From assembly GCA_004194705.1 (NCBI GenBank), contig SADC01001299.1, positions 124,001 to 188,000 on the forward strand: DNA of 64,000 nucleotides, given 5' to 3'. Numbering within the stretch: position 1 is the first letter of the stretch; each line of letters starts with the position of its first letter. The notes under the pieces are model-generated. The model saw only the letters and a list, made by a program, of their open reading frames with translations. It did no database searches and was not told the DNA's origin. The translations under genes were made by a program, and so were the position numbers. Source of the DNA: Ditylenchus dipsaci (lineage: Eukaryota; Nematoda; Chromadorea; Rhabditida; Anguinidae). Positions 23,007-34,554 of the stretch are shown piece by piece.

Positions 23007-23213
23007 GTGGCGGAATATATGCGAGTGGCAAATATTTTGGCAAAATATATACAGCATAAGATAAAACATAACCCGACAAACGGTCTAAAAGCTTCCACAG
23101 ACTTTTCTAGCTCATTAAAAAAAATTTTATGTAAAAATCCAAATCTACAGTTTTTAGCCCAGTTCTTCCTCTTACAAATAAACAATAAGACTTGCCTGGA
23201 GAATTGTAAATGA
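23007..23213 (+). CDS. Possible small ORF or terminal exon, 68 codons, unrecognised
   Basis: An acceptor-like TACTTAG precedes an open frame ending in TGA. The product would be Lys/Leu-rich with an amphipathic C-terminal half (LQFLAQFFLLQINN). There is no known family and an equally long frame exists on the other strand, so coding is doubtful. The rest of 22726-24100 shows only fragments of the mosaic repeat (23340-23530). Confidence 0.15.
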   Translation: MAEYMRVANILAKYIQHKIKHNPTNGLKASTDFSSSLKKILCKNPNLQFLAQFFLLQINNKTCLENCK

Positions 23214-24194
23214 GCCAACATTTAGCTCCCAACACTTGTGAGGTCATTTTGATAATTTGCGAGCGTTTTCATCACTTTCGGTGATTAAAAGTTTAATTGA
23301 AATTTTGTGTTCTGAAAACATCTTAGCACTATGCTGTAGCGAAAAAGCATGCTATCTGAGTTTTTATATGCGGTAGGCCCCATAGAAGGAAGCACGTGCC
23401 CCTCCCCCTTTTCCCCGTCCGATTTTTTGAAAAACGAAAACCGGCTCAGGCAAAATGGCATAAAATGGCATGGTGCCCCTTCCGTCGGAAATTTCTGGCT
23501 ATGCCTCTGGGACCCAGTATTCGAAACTATGTTCAAGTGTCCTCTGTAATTAGTGGCCCATTTTATTCTCCCACCAAGCAAAAATCGTGTTTTGATATTA
23601 TGTGCCAAAAAATATTGTCGGGGAGAAAATTTGATTAGCGAAAACAGCATTTCCATAATTACTCTAAGAAAAATTGAACCCCTCAAATTTCTTCAAACAT
23701 CATGTAGATTAAATGTCTAACTAGCTGTTTAAAAAAAGACTTAAAATTTTGAACCACCCGGTAATTTGTTATGCAAGCAGAGTGCTGAGAAAACCTTTAA
23801 CTTGGAATGGAAAAATATCGTGTGAAAAACGATTTATTTATCGAGAATATATCTTTCTGTGAAATTTGGTGATGAGCCGGTGCTGATGTTGGATTGTAGC
23901 TTCACGTTTTAAAAATTTCATTTGGAGTTTTTGTGTTTTGTCTTGTCGTTACTCGGAAGTAAAAAAAGTCGCCATTGCTTTTAGTATACTCAATATTTTT
24001 ATTATTTTTTCGAAAAGAGCTAGCTTACATTTTGGCTAGTTATTATGTTTCATAAATTTATTGTAGCTAAATAATGTCAGCCTTCAATGAGAACGCATAT
24101 TTTAATGTCTAAATCTTTTGAGCTTACAAGAAAGCCACCCAAGCTGCCTTTTTGAAATAATAATTTTTTTTAAAAGTTGACTCTATATGTGTTC

Positions 24195-24315
24195 GCTTCC
24201 CTTCCGAAAAAAACTTGCCTTGGTTCCCCTGTTGTTCTCCCCACCAAAAATCTATTTCTTTCGAAAAAAGATTCCAAAAAACATCACGGGGACCGAGGCA
24301 AGTTTTTTTGGGAAG
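24195..24315. repeat. Short hairpin of the GGGGACCAAGGC family
   Basis: CGCTTCCCTTCCGAAAAAAA then CTTGCCTTGGTTCCCCTG pairs with GGGGACCGAGGCAAGTTTTT and GGGAAGGGGCG. The loop is about 40 bp. Confidence 0.55.
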
Positions 24316-24718
24316 GGGCGCAAACACATATAAAGCCAAAAATTCAAGTTAAAACTTCCGCGTTTTTCGAAAACTACTTATGGACTAATTACAACGGGTT
24401 TTATCTACACTATCATTAAGTCAGCGAAAAAAGCATCGCAATATGTGCAACAGACAAAGAAAAATAAATAAAAAAGGGGACACCCTAAACTGAACTCTGC
24501 ACCTAAAAATCATTTTCATCACTTTAAGTGATCAAAAGTTTTATTGAGTATTTAGCGTTTCAGCATCATGTTGCAGCGCAGTTCAAGAGCTACAAAACCT
24601 TATTTCCGGAATGATTTTTGAATATATGAGTGTTGAGATTAGGCCTTTTTCAAAGAAACTAGTTTCTTTGAAAAAAAGCAAAATCTGAAATAAAGCTTTG
24701 AATAGGATATCGCCATTA

Positions 24719-25021
24719 AAGATGCATGCTCGTCACCGATGGGAATATTTTGCAAGGTGGGTACCAGCGAAATTGAAACGAGAATTGAATTGACGCATTT
24801 TCGGAAAGTCGAAAAAAAAATCATACCTCCAGTGGGAATCCAACCGACTTTCGCAGTCCGCCGCCGCTTTACGACTAAGCCACCGATGCAATTAAACTGT
24901 GCTAACGTTTTTGATTATTTGTTCCGCGCAGGGTACACAACTAAAATTTATTTCAGATAGTTCTTTTTTGAATTGACCTAGTATTCGCCTTTCAAAATAT
25001 TCCCATCGGCGGCGAGCATGC
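24719..25021 (-). repeat. Inverted-repeat element carrying a tRNA-like promoter
   Basis: Inverted ends GATGCATGCTCGTCACCGAT / GGCGGCGAGCATGCC and GGGAATATTTTG / CAAAATATTCCC define a hairpin. On the minus strand, 24889-24832 reads like the left half of a tRNA: GTGGCTTAGTCGTAAAGCGG (A-box region) and GTCGGTTGGATTCCCAC (B-box region). A tRNA-type SINE captured in, or forming, an inverted repeat is the likely reading; no full cloverleaf is visible. Confidence 0.55.
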
Positions 25022-25750
25022 CTATATTAATAGTATGAAAAGATAAGAGATATTATTCAGAAATCGACAAAAAAATAACAAAAAAAAACACTTTACAAAT
25101 CCATTTTGAAGTTATTTTACACCCGCTACCAGAACCATTCTAGAGATTGAAAAATATGAGTTGTTCCATAAATATTTATGACAGCTTTCGATGACCTATG
25201 CTCAAATTTTTAAAAGAAAAGTTGAAAATCTGCATGTGCGTTAAATATGAATTTAGGTGTGTAGCCGCTCATTAGGCGCTTTTGCGAACTATACCTATTT
25301 CTACTTGTACATTATACGTATGTGCAAAAATAAAAAAATTAACGCTGTCCAAGAGTGGGGTCAAACTGGTAATCTGAAAAATCGCTTTTTTTGCTATGTA
25401 TAATATTGTACAGGGGAAAATTTCGGGCAAACTTTTTTCTACATAAAACTTTTTAAATTTTTGCTGCATAAATATTTTTTGCCGCTAAAATACCACTTTT
25501 TAAAGTGGAGAGTCGTTTTATAGCGAAAAAATCCAAAATAAAAAAGCAACTAAAGCTTTGCCGGAAATTCAACCACTGCATTATGGGGTGAGGAAACATT
25601 CAAAGGCCGTCTTATTGGATTAGAACAAAAGTCAAAAAAATTATTGATCTCCAATTTAACTAATTTAATGAAAGGTTGCTAAGCATTACATATGAGATAT
25701 ACATTTGAAACTATTACAAAATTCAAAACTTTAGATCAAACATAACAAAA

Positions 25751-28700
25751 ATGTTCGAAGTGCTAAAACCTGGTAATTATTTGTCTTTGGGAGAAAACAT
25801 TGTGTCTCTAATTAACCATTTGGTCAGTGTCATTCTATTTTCACGGCTTCTCTACTACGAGGTTTTTCTAAAACATCATCTTGTCCACTACAAATTCTCA
25901 GAATCAATGCTTATTTACATGAAGACTCAAGTTTTGGTTAATATTTCTACTCTGCCCTACCATATTTACATGATTGGTAATCCGAATCCTGGTTAGTGTT
26001 TCTATTTTTTACTTACAAGGAAACGTATAGTAGTGTCAATACGACATGGCACATTTTATAGATAGAACACAAAAAACTATTGTTTGATATAAATATCCTT
26101 TTCTGCTATGGAGTAAGTGCAAGGGGTGAACAAGCATTTGGAATTTTTTTTAATTCAGTTTAGCTATAGCTAACCATTAAAATAAATATTAGTTGTGCAC
26201 CTAAGCCGACGGCTTAAAGGGGGGGGGGGAAGCTACTTCGGTTTGAAAAAATGGCTTCCATGGCGCAGTGCGTAAGTGCTCGCGTTTTTTGGCCCAAAAT
26301 GGTGTTTTTTGGTGTTGCAGGTTTGATCCCACGCTATTGGCACACTATTTTTTTGGCTTGTTTGATCATTTATAGGGGTAATTTGGGTCGCTGATTCCGA
26401 ATCTGGCGTCAAAAAAGTCGAATTACCTCTAAACTGGCCAAACTAGCCAAAAAATAGTGTGCCACTACGTGGGATTGAACCTGCAACACCAAAACAACAC
26501 CATTTTTGGCCAAAAACGCGAGCGCTTACGCACGGCGCCATGAAAGACACTTTTTTAAACCTAAGTAGCTTCCCCTGCCCCTTTAAGCCCAAGACTGAGT
26601 AAAAATTATTACGTGGGGTGTATTTCTCTAGCGCCGTTTTTGTGTTGAAAAATAGTTTTATGACAGTCTGAAAATCATAAATTACCAATAAACTACCGCC
26701 TGGCAGGCAATAATTGCATAAATGTGAAAATGTTAAACTGAATTCAAAATTTTTTCAAATGCTTGTTTACCTCCTTCAACTCGCTCCGTAGCAAAAAAGA
26801 TATTAAAGGGTGGCTCCAATGGATGTCGGAAGTCGGATGTCGAAGTTTTTGAGGTGCCGAGTTTTCGATATTTTTCTATTCTGTTAAGTGCTATTATCTA
26901 TTCTCAAGGTCCTTTCCTGAAAAATAATAACTTTCCAATAGTTGGACAAGAAAACTAAAAATTTAAATCGGACTACCGACATCCGACTTTCTACCTCTGA
27001 CTGCAACATCCGACTTCCGACATCCATTGTAGCCGAGCTATTATGTCGAACAATAATTTTTCGAGTTCTATCGAATACTATATAAGGTTTCCCCATGTCA
27101 CAAGGACACTACCGTAGGTTCCCTTGTAAATTGTTAGTATTTTTGATTTTTATTTTTAGCACAAAATACAAAAACAGCATACACTATTTTTTATTTGGGT
27201 ATCTTAGACAGCAATTTTGTAATTATCCTCGCTATCCCAGTTATGTGCTTAACATTGGATAGAATTCTATTATTTAAATTTTCCAATGAATACACAGAAT
27301 ATAAGAGAAAGTTGCTAATTCGCAGCACTTTTCTGCTTATATTACTGGTTTATACTGGACTTACTCTAAGTTGTTTTGCAGAGCTACCACTTCGAATAGA
27401 TAAAAGTAAGTTAAATTTATTTTTCAAATTACAATTTTTGAGTTCAGTAAATAATTTTGATGACTTTGATTCATTAATGATAAAATACGAGCTTTTACCA
27501 TACCTAGTGGCTAAGCTTTTAATGGTACTACTAATGTTTTACTAGGTCTTTGTTTTTATGTGTCACTTAAACAAAGCGCAAAAATAATATAGTAAGTCAA
27601 CAAAATATTTTTTCCGAAATGATAAAAAAATTCTTTTTAGAAAGACAGAGTTGTGAAGTCCACTTTAATTGCTGAATTATGTTTTAATATAATTCCTACG
27701 TACTTCAACTTATTTTCTGTTTTGGTAAGCGATTTTATAAAGAACTTGTAAATAAACGTGACTTAAAGGGCCTGACCTCTTCCTACTCGGTGGTCCCCCG
27801 CCAATTCAAAAATTTTCCCTTGATCATTGGACTTCTGTACGGATTTTTCCGCTTGGTTTCTAACAAAACTAGGCCTGAAATCAAATTTTAGGCTTAGTTT
27901 TGTTAGAAACGTGGCGGAAAAATCCGTACAGAAGTCCAATGATCGAGAGAAAATTTTTGAATTGGCGGGGGACCACCGAGTAGGAAGAGGTCAGGCCCTT
28001 TAATTATTGATATGCATTTTTTTTCACATAATGTCTTTAAAGTTTTGGCGCTACTGGATATAATACCCCATCCCTCCCAAAAAAACGCCACTGGAATATA
28101 ACCGAAACAATCACCCCCCCCCTTTTACCAAGGCTTCGGCTTAGGCTGAGGGCTTGGCCATGTTTATATAGTATTTGGACTGAATCAGTAACGAATTTTA
28201 TTTATTTATTTTTTGATCGTTCTCGCTGAATTTCCTAACACGATTTGTAATTCTTCCGCTGTCAACCGTCGACGGTGAATTCATCTGTACGGTTCAAATC
28301 TATGTCGCGGACATTACTTTTGGCGGAAAATTTGAATAGTATAAGAAGCACTGCTTTTCATGTTTTTGTTGACCATGATTGCGAAAAGTACTCTTGATCA
28401 AAAATGCATATAGAGTCTTTTTTTTTGTCACGGCCCAGTTAAAAAACATTCACTTGCAGATGAATTCATTGCAGATGAATTCACATACAGCCCTGTCAAA
28501 TACATAGACACACACCCTGTCAAGTACATCCATTACATATCTGAAGTACATAGTGTTGTATCGGTAATAGATAGAATAATAGTAGTGCCTAGAGCAGTAC
28601 CGACAACAAGAATAGTTTTTAAAGCTTTATAATAGAACAGACTATACAGCAATACGACACAAACAATAACTTAATAGAAGCTGTGATACAACCACAGCAC

Positions 28701-31700
28701 AAATAGATTTCCGCTCAAGACCAAGAGAGCAATTCAAATATATGGTCATCACAACACCCCCACACTTATTTGATAATTAAAGAGACAGATAGAGAAGAGA
28801 AAGAGGGCAAGAACATCCAAGAAACACACAATATAGAGAACAAATAATTAATCCTCCCAAACATCATACATGGGCTTTAGCGAACCGTTCACCTTAGCTA
28901 CTAGGACTCAGAGATAATACCGTATAAGATAAATCTCTCGTGCAAGTTAGTTAATTAGCACGGCCATAGATGAATGAGATAGATGGATATGAAATTTTCT
29001 TGGATATCAAGCCCAACTTAGTCTATTGAGGGGCGGCCTGGAGAAAAACCAGTCCTGACCTTTGGTATTATAGACTATTCTATTAGGGGGCTGTCTCATT
29101 CTAGTAGAGCGTCTTAGATCAGGTGTAGGTGGTGATGAACCATTATTATGAACGCCCTACCTGTCTGAGCCACGTTTTCATTATTTGTAGGAGATATTGG
29201 AGGATGCACTTCTTCTTGGACCCTTTTAGCTTCAGCACATTCAAAGAGAGGATCGGCCAGCGAGAGACGTGACGGATCTGGTTGGCATGACGAATGTGCT
29301 TCTGACCGGAATCCGCCATCACTTCATAGAGAACACTGCCCATCTTCTTAGAGACTTCTCCTGGCACCCATGATTGCTTCAGCCCCTGGTAGTGCTTTAG
29401 GAAGATCTTATCTGAAACTATGAACTCCCGCTTCCGGGCATTATTATGAGAGTTGAAGTTCCTCTCCATGTTGGACCTATATGTCCCCTCTCTTCTTAGA
29501 TGATGTTTACGCCCTTCCTGAGGCTTTGCTAGAGATATATCTACTCTAATTTTCCGACCCAAAAACAGCTCTGAAGGTGTTTTACCCTTTATAGCCGTAC
29601 TAGGCGTAGAGCGATAGGTCCTTAGGTATTCAACAATAGAAGGATTTAGAGAAGATTCATCTCGAATTTTATTCACAGAGCGCTTGAACGTGTCTACAAA
29701 TCGTTCAGCTTGTCCATTGCTCTGAGGGTGATATGCAGGGGATCTCAAATGATTCACACTCTTTTCTTTACAATATTTCAGAAACTCGTGCGATGTAAAC
29801 TGTGAACCGTTATCGGAGACCAGACTGTGTGGATAACCATAACGTGCAAACACAGACTCTAGAACCCGTATTAAGCCAGCAGTATTAGCATTAGGAGCGA
29901 TGAAAACTTCAGGCCATTTAGAGAACGAATCTACAATGCAGAGGAACATTTTACCCAAAAAACGGACCAGCATAGTCGACGTGGATCCTCTGCCATGGAC
30001 CTTCAGTACTAGGCCATGCTTTCAAAGTATGCTTAAGTGGATTCTTAGCCTGAGATGCACAACTGGTACATGAACGGACTACGGTTTCTATATCGGAGTC
30101 TAGACCGGGCCAAAATACATAACCTTTAGCCAAAAGTTTCATCCTAGTTACTCCCGGGTGACCCAATGTAGTGTTTTCAAAATCTAGCACGCAAAGAAGT
30201 AGGAATCACAACTCTATTTTCATACATCAAACAGCCTTTGGTGATGTAGAGAGCATGACGTTTAGTAAAATAGGAAACGATTGGTCCCTGAGAAATATTT
30301 GCTGGCCAGCCTTCACGCATGTAATGTGTGATTTTAGAAAGTACTTCGTCAGTACAATGGCATTGGCGATTTCTTCACTAGTAACAGGGATCATTTCAAT
30401 CGAATTTATGAGCATATTTTCGACTCCAAGGTCGACTAGGTTCAACATAGCGATGACTTGCTCTTCATATTCCCTAGGATAGTCTGCAATTAGTCGGGAG
30501 AGCGAGTCAACTTGACCAAAATCATTGGTACGAATATGGATGATATTGAAGTTGTAAGCACTTAGAATTAGTGCCCATCTCTGTAGTCGGCTAGCAGCAA
30601 TACACCGGAATTCCCTTTTTAGAACCAAAAATAGATACCGTATTTATTCTAATAGAAGGCCAGTCTCTATTAGAAGGCCAGTCTCCAATAGAAGGCCTCC
30701 CCGCTCGAAGTGGCTCCAAAATAGATAATATTGGATTTTTTTGCTAAATATAGGTATTATATTATATGTTGTGTTCAAATAGTTGTTTGTTTTGTCGTGA
30801 ATGCGTTGATTACGATGCATGTGTGCATTTATCGTGGAATCGATCAGTCGTGCTATATTTGGAAGGCGGCTGTAATATTTATTTTTGGTCATTGGTGATA
30901 TTTTAGTCATGGTCATATTTTGGTCGCTCATTATTAAGTTAGTAGTTGATGTAATGGGTGTGAAGACGACCAGATTCACTGCTTCAAGCCTGATGGTCCT
31001 GTGCCAAGCGGTAGATTCAAGCTGCAGCAAGCAAGAGAGGACAAAGAATTGGCCGAACTCATAGAAGAAATCGATCTCGAGCAACAGGAGGAAAACGTTG
31101 AAAATGATAGCAATGTCTCCTTAGAATGTTATTGAATTGATTGTTAGCTCGATTGTTGTATATAAAAATTTGAGTAAGTCAGTCAAGTAGTAAAATAGTT
31201 TGTCAAAGAAAGAGTTGAAAAATAGAAGGCCAGTCTCTTTAGAAGGCCAGTCTCTAATAGAAGGTCACCACTGGGAGGTTGAAAAATAGAAGGCATGGCT
31301 TCTATTAGAATAATACGGTAGTATTGGTTTATGGGTCTGTATGTAGAGTAAATTTTGACCAAAAATGTATTTGTGGAATTTCTTTACGGGCGAAAATTAA
31401 TGCTAAACCCTCTTTCTCAATTTGACTATAGTTTTGCTGCGCAGAATTGAAAGCCTTGGAAGCGTGTTCCACAATCTTGATGGATCCATCAGGAAACTTA
31501 TGACCTATAGTAGCTCCCATGCCATCTTTAGAGGCATCTGCCGCAACAATGATAGGTAGTCTAGGGTCGTAATGGACTAACAAGAGATCAGAACAAATGA
31601 TGTCTTTGGCTTTGTCAAAGGACTCTTGACACTCTTTAGACCAAAAGTAGGTGACATCTTTCTGTAGTAGTTTATCCAATGGCGCGCGCAACTGCCTCAT

Positions 31701-34554
31701 TTCCTTGATGTATCTACCATAAAAATTGATAGACCCAAAAAAGATCGTAGCTGAGAAACAGTCTGCGGAACGGGCATGTTGAGAACGGCCAAAGTGCGCT
31801 TAGGATTAGGTTTATACCCTTGGTATCTATGATTTGACCTAAATATTCTATTTGTTCCATGAAAAATTTGCACTTTTCCAATTTCAGTCTGAAACCAAAC
31901 GATTGAATTTTATTGAGAACGGCATAGATGTCTTTGAGATGCTGATCTTTCGAGGTGCTGACAATGATGACATCGTCTAGATAAGCAAAAGCACACTTGA
32001 AATTGACCAACATTTCATCCATGACCTTTTGAAAGATAGACGGAGCTGATTTTACTCCAAATGGAAGCCGTTGATATTGGAACAAACCACGGTGAGTGTT
32101 TATTCCACATAGTTTTTAGAGGTATTGTCTAACTCGATTTGGAAATAAGCATCGGACAAATCTAGACAAGAGAAATATTTCGATCCATGAAGTTTGCTAA
32201 AGATTTCATCTCGCAACGGCAAAGGATATTTATTTAACTCGATCGCATTGTTTAAACCAGTCGAAAAATCAGCACAGACTCTAATTTGACCATTCTTTTT
32301 CTTGACAGCCACAATAGGTGCTGCCCACTCACTGTAATCAACTGGACAAATTACATTTAGACGAAGTAAACGATCTATTTCTTCAGAAACGGTTTCTTCA
32401 ACGCCAAAGGGTACAGGTCGCTTTAGGAATGATCTTGGCCTTTCTCCAGGTTTGACATATAAATGCGCCTTAGTTTTAGTGCACAATCAAGAGTTTTAAT
32501 CGTCAAAAAGAGTCGAGAAGGATTTTAAATGGTACCCTTGTCGAACACTTAGGAGAAGTGACATTGATTCAGGAGAATTTGAGCGACTACAGTATTCTGA
32601 CACACTTCGTCATGCGGTTAACTAAACCTAGAGAAATAAGCCACGGTCGGCAATAAGATCGAAAAAGCTGTTCTCTACCACATAATGAAAGGTAGTGTTT
32701 CTGTCGGAAGAATACTGTACGTTAAGACTACATTTTCCTTTAGCTTGGAAAGTATGACCGTAAATGACTTTCCCTGTAGAATAGTAGATTCTAGGGTGGT
32801 TTACCTATTTGTTCCCAAGTATTTAGAGTAATAAGGTAGCGCCAGAACCAGAATCTATAAGAAACTTGATAGGAGATTTTCCACTTTTAGAGTTGTATAC
32901 AGGGATCGTGATGCTAGCTTGCACGGAATTAAAGAGACGTTTGAAATATCATTTCAACATCGAGGGTTGGTTGCGACTCTATTAATTGCAAACATTGGTA
33001 TTGGGTTTCGATCGGTTTTCAGGAGGCGTGTAATATACGCTTTGATATGACCCCTTCTGTGACATTGAGGACAAATAGAATTCTTGTAAGGACAGTTATT
33101 TTTACTGTGATTCCCTCCACATCCATGACAGAGAGAACCCACTCGGTATTGATATTGCTTGGTCTGTCTATACGCTTTCGATTTAATACCTGCTGGCTTA
33201 TAGGATTTCTAGGCTGGTATTTAGCAGGTCTATAGGGAGTGACAACATTTGTAGACATGTGATTGAACTGTTTCTGAAGTTGTTTTCTTTTTTTTAGAGA
33301 TAGATGCTTCTTGCATTCGTCTACAATATCGTCTAGTTTAGGGTCTTATTTCTATTTCAGCAAGTTCAATCTTTTGGAGACATTTGATGCGGAGCTCATG
33401 AAAGTCAGAATGTAAACCGAGATGAATACAAGAATTTCAGAGCCTCTCCTTTGATAGGAGGAGCCGCCTTTTCACATCCACTATTAACCTCCGCTCCAAA
33501 CTCTAGATGTCCTGACCTATCTTTTGCTTTAGTTGGAAACATTCATAATTTCATGAAAAGCTCTTAGTTTGAGCAAAAAGTTTCTGTAGCTGAGTAGTAG
33601 TATCAGCAAAAGATAGTTCATAAGGCCCTTAGGTTTGACGGATTCAGAAAAACGTTTGAACTCACTTGGCTGTAACTTACCTACAAGCAACCTGACTTTA
33701 GCACTTCACTTAGATCTTTGCCATCCTCAGAGATGATCGAGCCATATCGAAGCCACCAACTGTCGAAAGTGTCGTCATCCTCTGGAGCATATCGGAAGTC
33801 AGCCAGTCGGGAATTTAGAGAAGACTAGCATTTCGGTTGCACCTGAAATTTAACTAACCTGCGCCTCCGCGCCAGGGGGATTATAACGTTCAGAGAATAG
33901 TTTATCAATTGAGCATTTTGCTCCAATCTTTTGAACATCTGCGGGTTCCATATTTTTATGCAACTGCGCCAATTTGTTGTATCGGTAATAGAGAATAATA
34001 GTAGTGCCTAGAGCAGTACCGACAACAAGAATAGTTTTTAAAGCTTTATAATAGAACAGACTATACAGCAATACCACACAAACAATAACTTAATAGAAGC
34101 TGTGATCACCACAGCACAATAGATTTCCGCTCAAGACCAAGAGAGCAATTCAAATATATGGTCATCACAACACATAGGTTATAGTACCCAGGTAGTGGTA
34201 CCAGGTGATGGGGGTGCTCAGGCGGGGCAACGCGAGTGGAGGTTACCCAAGTGGAGGTCACCAGTTGGTGGCCCAGGTGGCGGATAATATAGGTTTTGAT
34301 AAAGGGCATTTTGTTGTATCACGATAATTGACATAACTTGGTGCCTGCCTCACCTTAGTTACTAATATCAGCTCTTTTCAATAAGATTATCAAAAATAAA
34401 AATAATAGATTTTAGTTTTTGCCGCAGGCAGTGGATAACAATTATGAATCAGTATGTGGAAATGTTTGGTACATTTGACTCTGCTTGCTGTGCTATTATT
34501 TACACAATCTTATTTGTTAAAAGCAAGAATAAACAATCGAGGTATTTAAAATGA
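25751..34554 (+). CDS. Chemoreceptor-like seven-transmembrane GPCR (Sra/Srab/Sre-like), interrupted by a retrotransposon in its last intron
   Basis: Exons 25751-25991 (TM1, TM2), 27160-27405 (TM3 FYLGILDSNFVIILAIPV, then LDRILLFKF, TM4 STFLLILLVYTGL), 27448-27591 (TM5 YLVAKLLMVLLM, LGLCFYVSLKQ), 27641-27724 (TM6 KSTLIAELCFNIIPTYFNL) and 34432-34554 (TM7 MFGTFDSACCAIIYTILF, tail KSKNKQSRYLK, TGA) join in consistent phase to about 280 residues, the usual size of these receptors. One T is missing near 27538 and probably one A near 27585. The final intron (27725-34431) contains a TTAA-target hairpin and a complete 5.6-kb gypsy element in antisense orientation. Family assignment is by hydropathy, length and the LDR motif, so the subfamily is uncertain; whether the intron still splices is unknown. 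Confidence 0.68.
26180..26590. repeat. Inverted pair of tRNA-like SINE units
   Basis: The left unit (26258-26335, plus) has ATGGCGCAGTGCGTAAGTGC (A-box region) and TGTTGCAGGTTTGATCCCAC (B-box region). The right unit (26462-26552) is its complement, GTGGGATTGAACCTGCAACA and GAGCGCTTACGCACGGCGCC. Outer arms also pair (GGGGGAAGCTACTTCGGTTT / AACCTAAGTAGCTTCCCC). It lies in the first intron of the GPCR gene at 25751. Confidence 0.65.
27767..27999. mobile_element. TTAA-target hairpin element (AGGGCCTGACC ends)
   Basis: It begins AGGGCCTGACCTCTTCCTAC after TTAA (27763-27766) and ends GAAGAGGTCAGGCCCT before TTAA (28000-28003). The arms pair over roughly 100 bp (GGTGGTCCCCCGCCAATTC and complement; GGACTTCTGTACGGATTTTT and complement) with a short loop. 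TTAA targets point to piggyBac or Kolobok-type transposition. The same arm text (GCCAATTCAAAA) recurs in the 38928 element. Confidence 0.75.
28554..28756 (-). repeat. 3' LTR of the gypsy element
   Basis: 203 bp, TG...CA ends on the minus strand, bordered by CATAG outside and the purine tract inside. Confidence 0.9.
29146..30250 (-). CDS. Gypsy integrase domain (broken frame)
   Basis: The zinc-binding part has LGHPGVTRMK then CTSCASQ. The DDE core is visible: first Asp in HVDYAGPF (about 29970), second in LVSDNGSQFTS (about 29815) and Glu in SNGQAERFVDTFK (about 29700). A C-terminal module resembling GPY/F follows (WVPGEVSKK, LYEV, HANQIR). It would insert the element's cDNA. The frame breaks near 29960 between zinc and core parts and near 30190-30240 at the N-terminus, so this copy is not a single open frame. 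Confidence 0.85.
30260..32486 (-). CDS. Gypsy reverse transcriptase and RNase H, split by an insertion
   Basis: RT motifs run from about 32400 down: EIDRLLRLNVI, WAAPIVAVKKKNGQIRVCAD, FSCLDLSDAYFQIEL, FQYQRLPFGVKSAPSIFQ and the catalytic AYLDDVIIVS (about 31970). RNase H starts around 31560 (IVAADASKDGMGATIG) with EKEGLALIFA, and its end (RLQRWALILSAYNF) reappears at about 30580 beyond a pogo-like element at 30638-31318. Frames break near 32095 and 31810. The copy is not continuous and should be inactive as sequenced. Confidence 0.87.
30638..31318 (+). mobile_element. CCGTATTT-family TIR element with a transposase-like C-terminus, inserted in gypsy RNase H
   Basis: Ends CCGTATTTATTCTAATAGAA and TTCTATTAGAATAATACGG are flanked by TA (30636-30637, 31319-31320). 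The words CTAATAGAAGGCCAGTCT repeat at both ends. Inside, 30962-31135 (plus) encodes an acidic tail with DDQIHCFKPDGPVPSGRF, then ELAELIEEIDLEQQ and a stop. The IHCFKP segment resembles C-terminal tails of pogo/jerky-type transposases as I remember them. It links this otherwise anonymous hairpin family to the pogo group. It is younger than the gypsy insertion. Confidence 0.72.
30962..31135 (+). pseudogene. Transposase C-terminal remnant (pogo-like)
   Basis: About 57 codons remain: Cys-Glu-Asp-Asp, then QIHCFKPDGPVPSG and an acidic coiled tail to TGA. No DDE core is visible upstream within the element. It is antisense to the host retrotransposon. The alternative is a captured host exon, for which I see no support. 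Confidence 0.5.
32486..33840 (-). CDS. Gypsy gag region and protease (decayed)
   Basis: A Cys-His box is read at 33135-33100 (CHGCGGNHSKNNC, the retroviral C-x2-C-x4-H-x4-C spacing); a second, CPQCHRRGH, lacks the final Cys. An aspartic protease signature DSGSGAT lies near 32845. Upstream to 33840 the capsid part is scattered over frames and cannot be assembled with confidence. Confidence 0.65.
33975..34172 (-). repeat. 5' LTR of the gypsy element
   Basis: 198 bp, matching the other LTR except for short indels (for example near 33990 and 34105) and a few substitutions. It would carry the element's promoter; its outer border is CATAG at 34173. Confidence 0.9.

Larger units (their letters stand above)
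28554..34172 (-). mobile_element. Ty3/gypsy LTR retrotransposon, full-length structure
   Basis: Near-identical LTRs lie at 28554-28756 and 33975-34172, read on the minus strand as TGTTGTGATGACC ... CCGATACAACA. A 5-bp target duplication CATAG flanks it (28549-28553, 34173-34177). Just inside the 5' LTR a TGGCGCA segment is a possible primer-binding site; a purine tract AAGTGTGGGGG precedes the 3' LTR. Coding order on the minus strand is Cys-His box, protease, reverse transcriptase, RNase H, integrase, the Ty3/gypsy order. The LTRs differ mainly by short indels, so insertion looks recent. The body is broken by a pogo-like insertion (30638-31318) and by several frame breaks. Confidence 0.92.

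Noticed and set aside
23285..23686. 133-codon minus-strand open frame
   Set aside because: It covers a mosaic-repeat fragment also present at other loci; no splice support and no recognisable domain.
24639..24960. Open frames on both strands
   Set aside because: They fall in the inverted-repeat element with tRNA-like promoter.
26258..26335. Functional tRNA gene
   Set aside because: A and B boxes are present but the anticodon and acceptor stems are not, and an inverted copy lies 130 bp away; a SINE unit fits better.
30644..31084. 146-codon minus-strand open frame between the gypsy RNase H halves
   Set aside because: It is inside the inserted TA-flanked element and opposite to the transposase-like tail; repeated end words give its C-terminus (ETGLL repeats).
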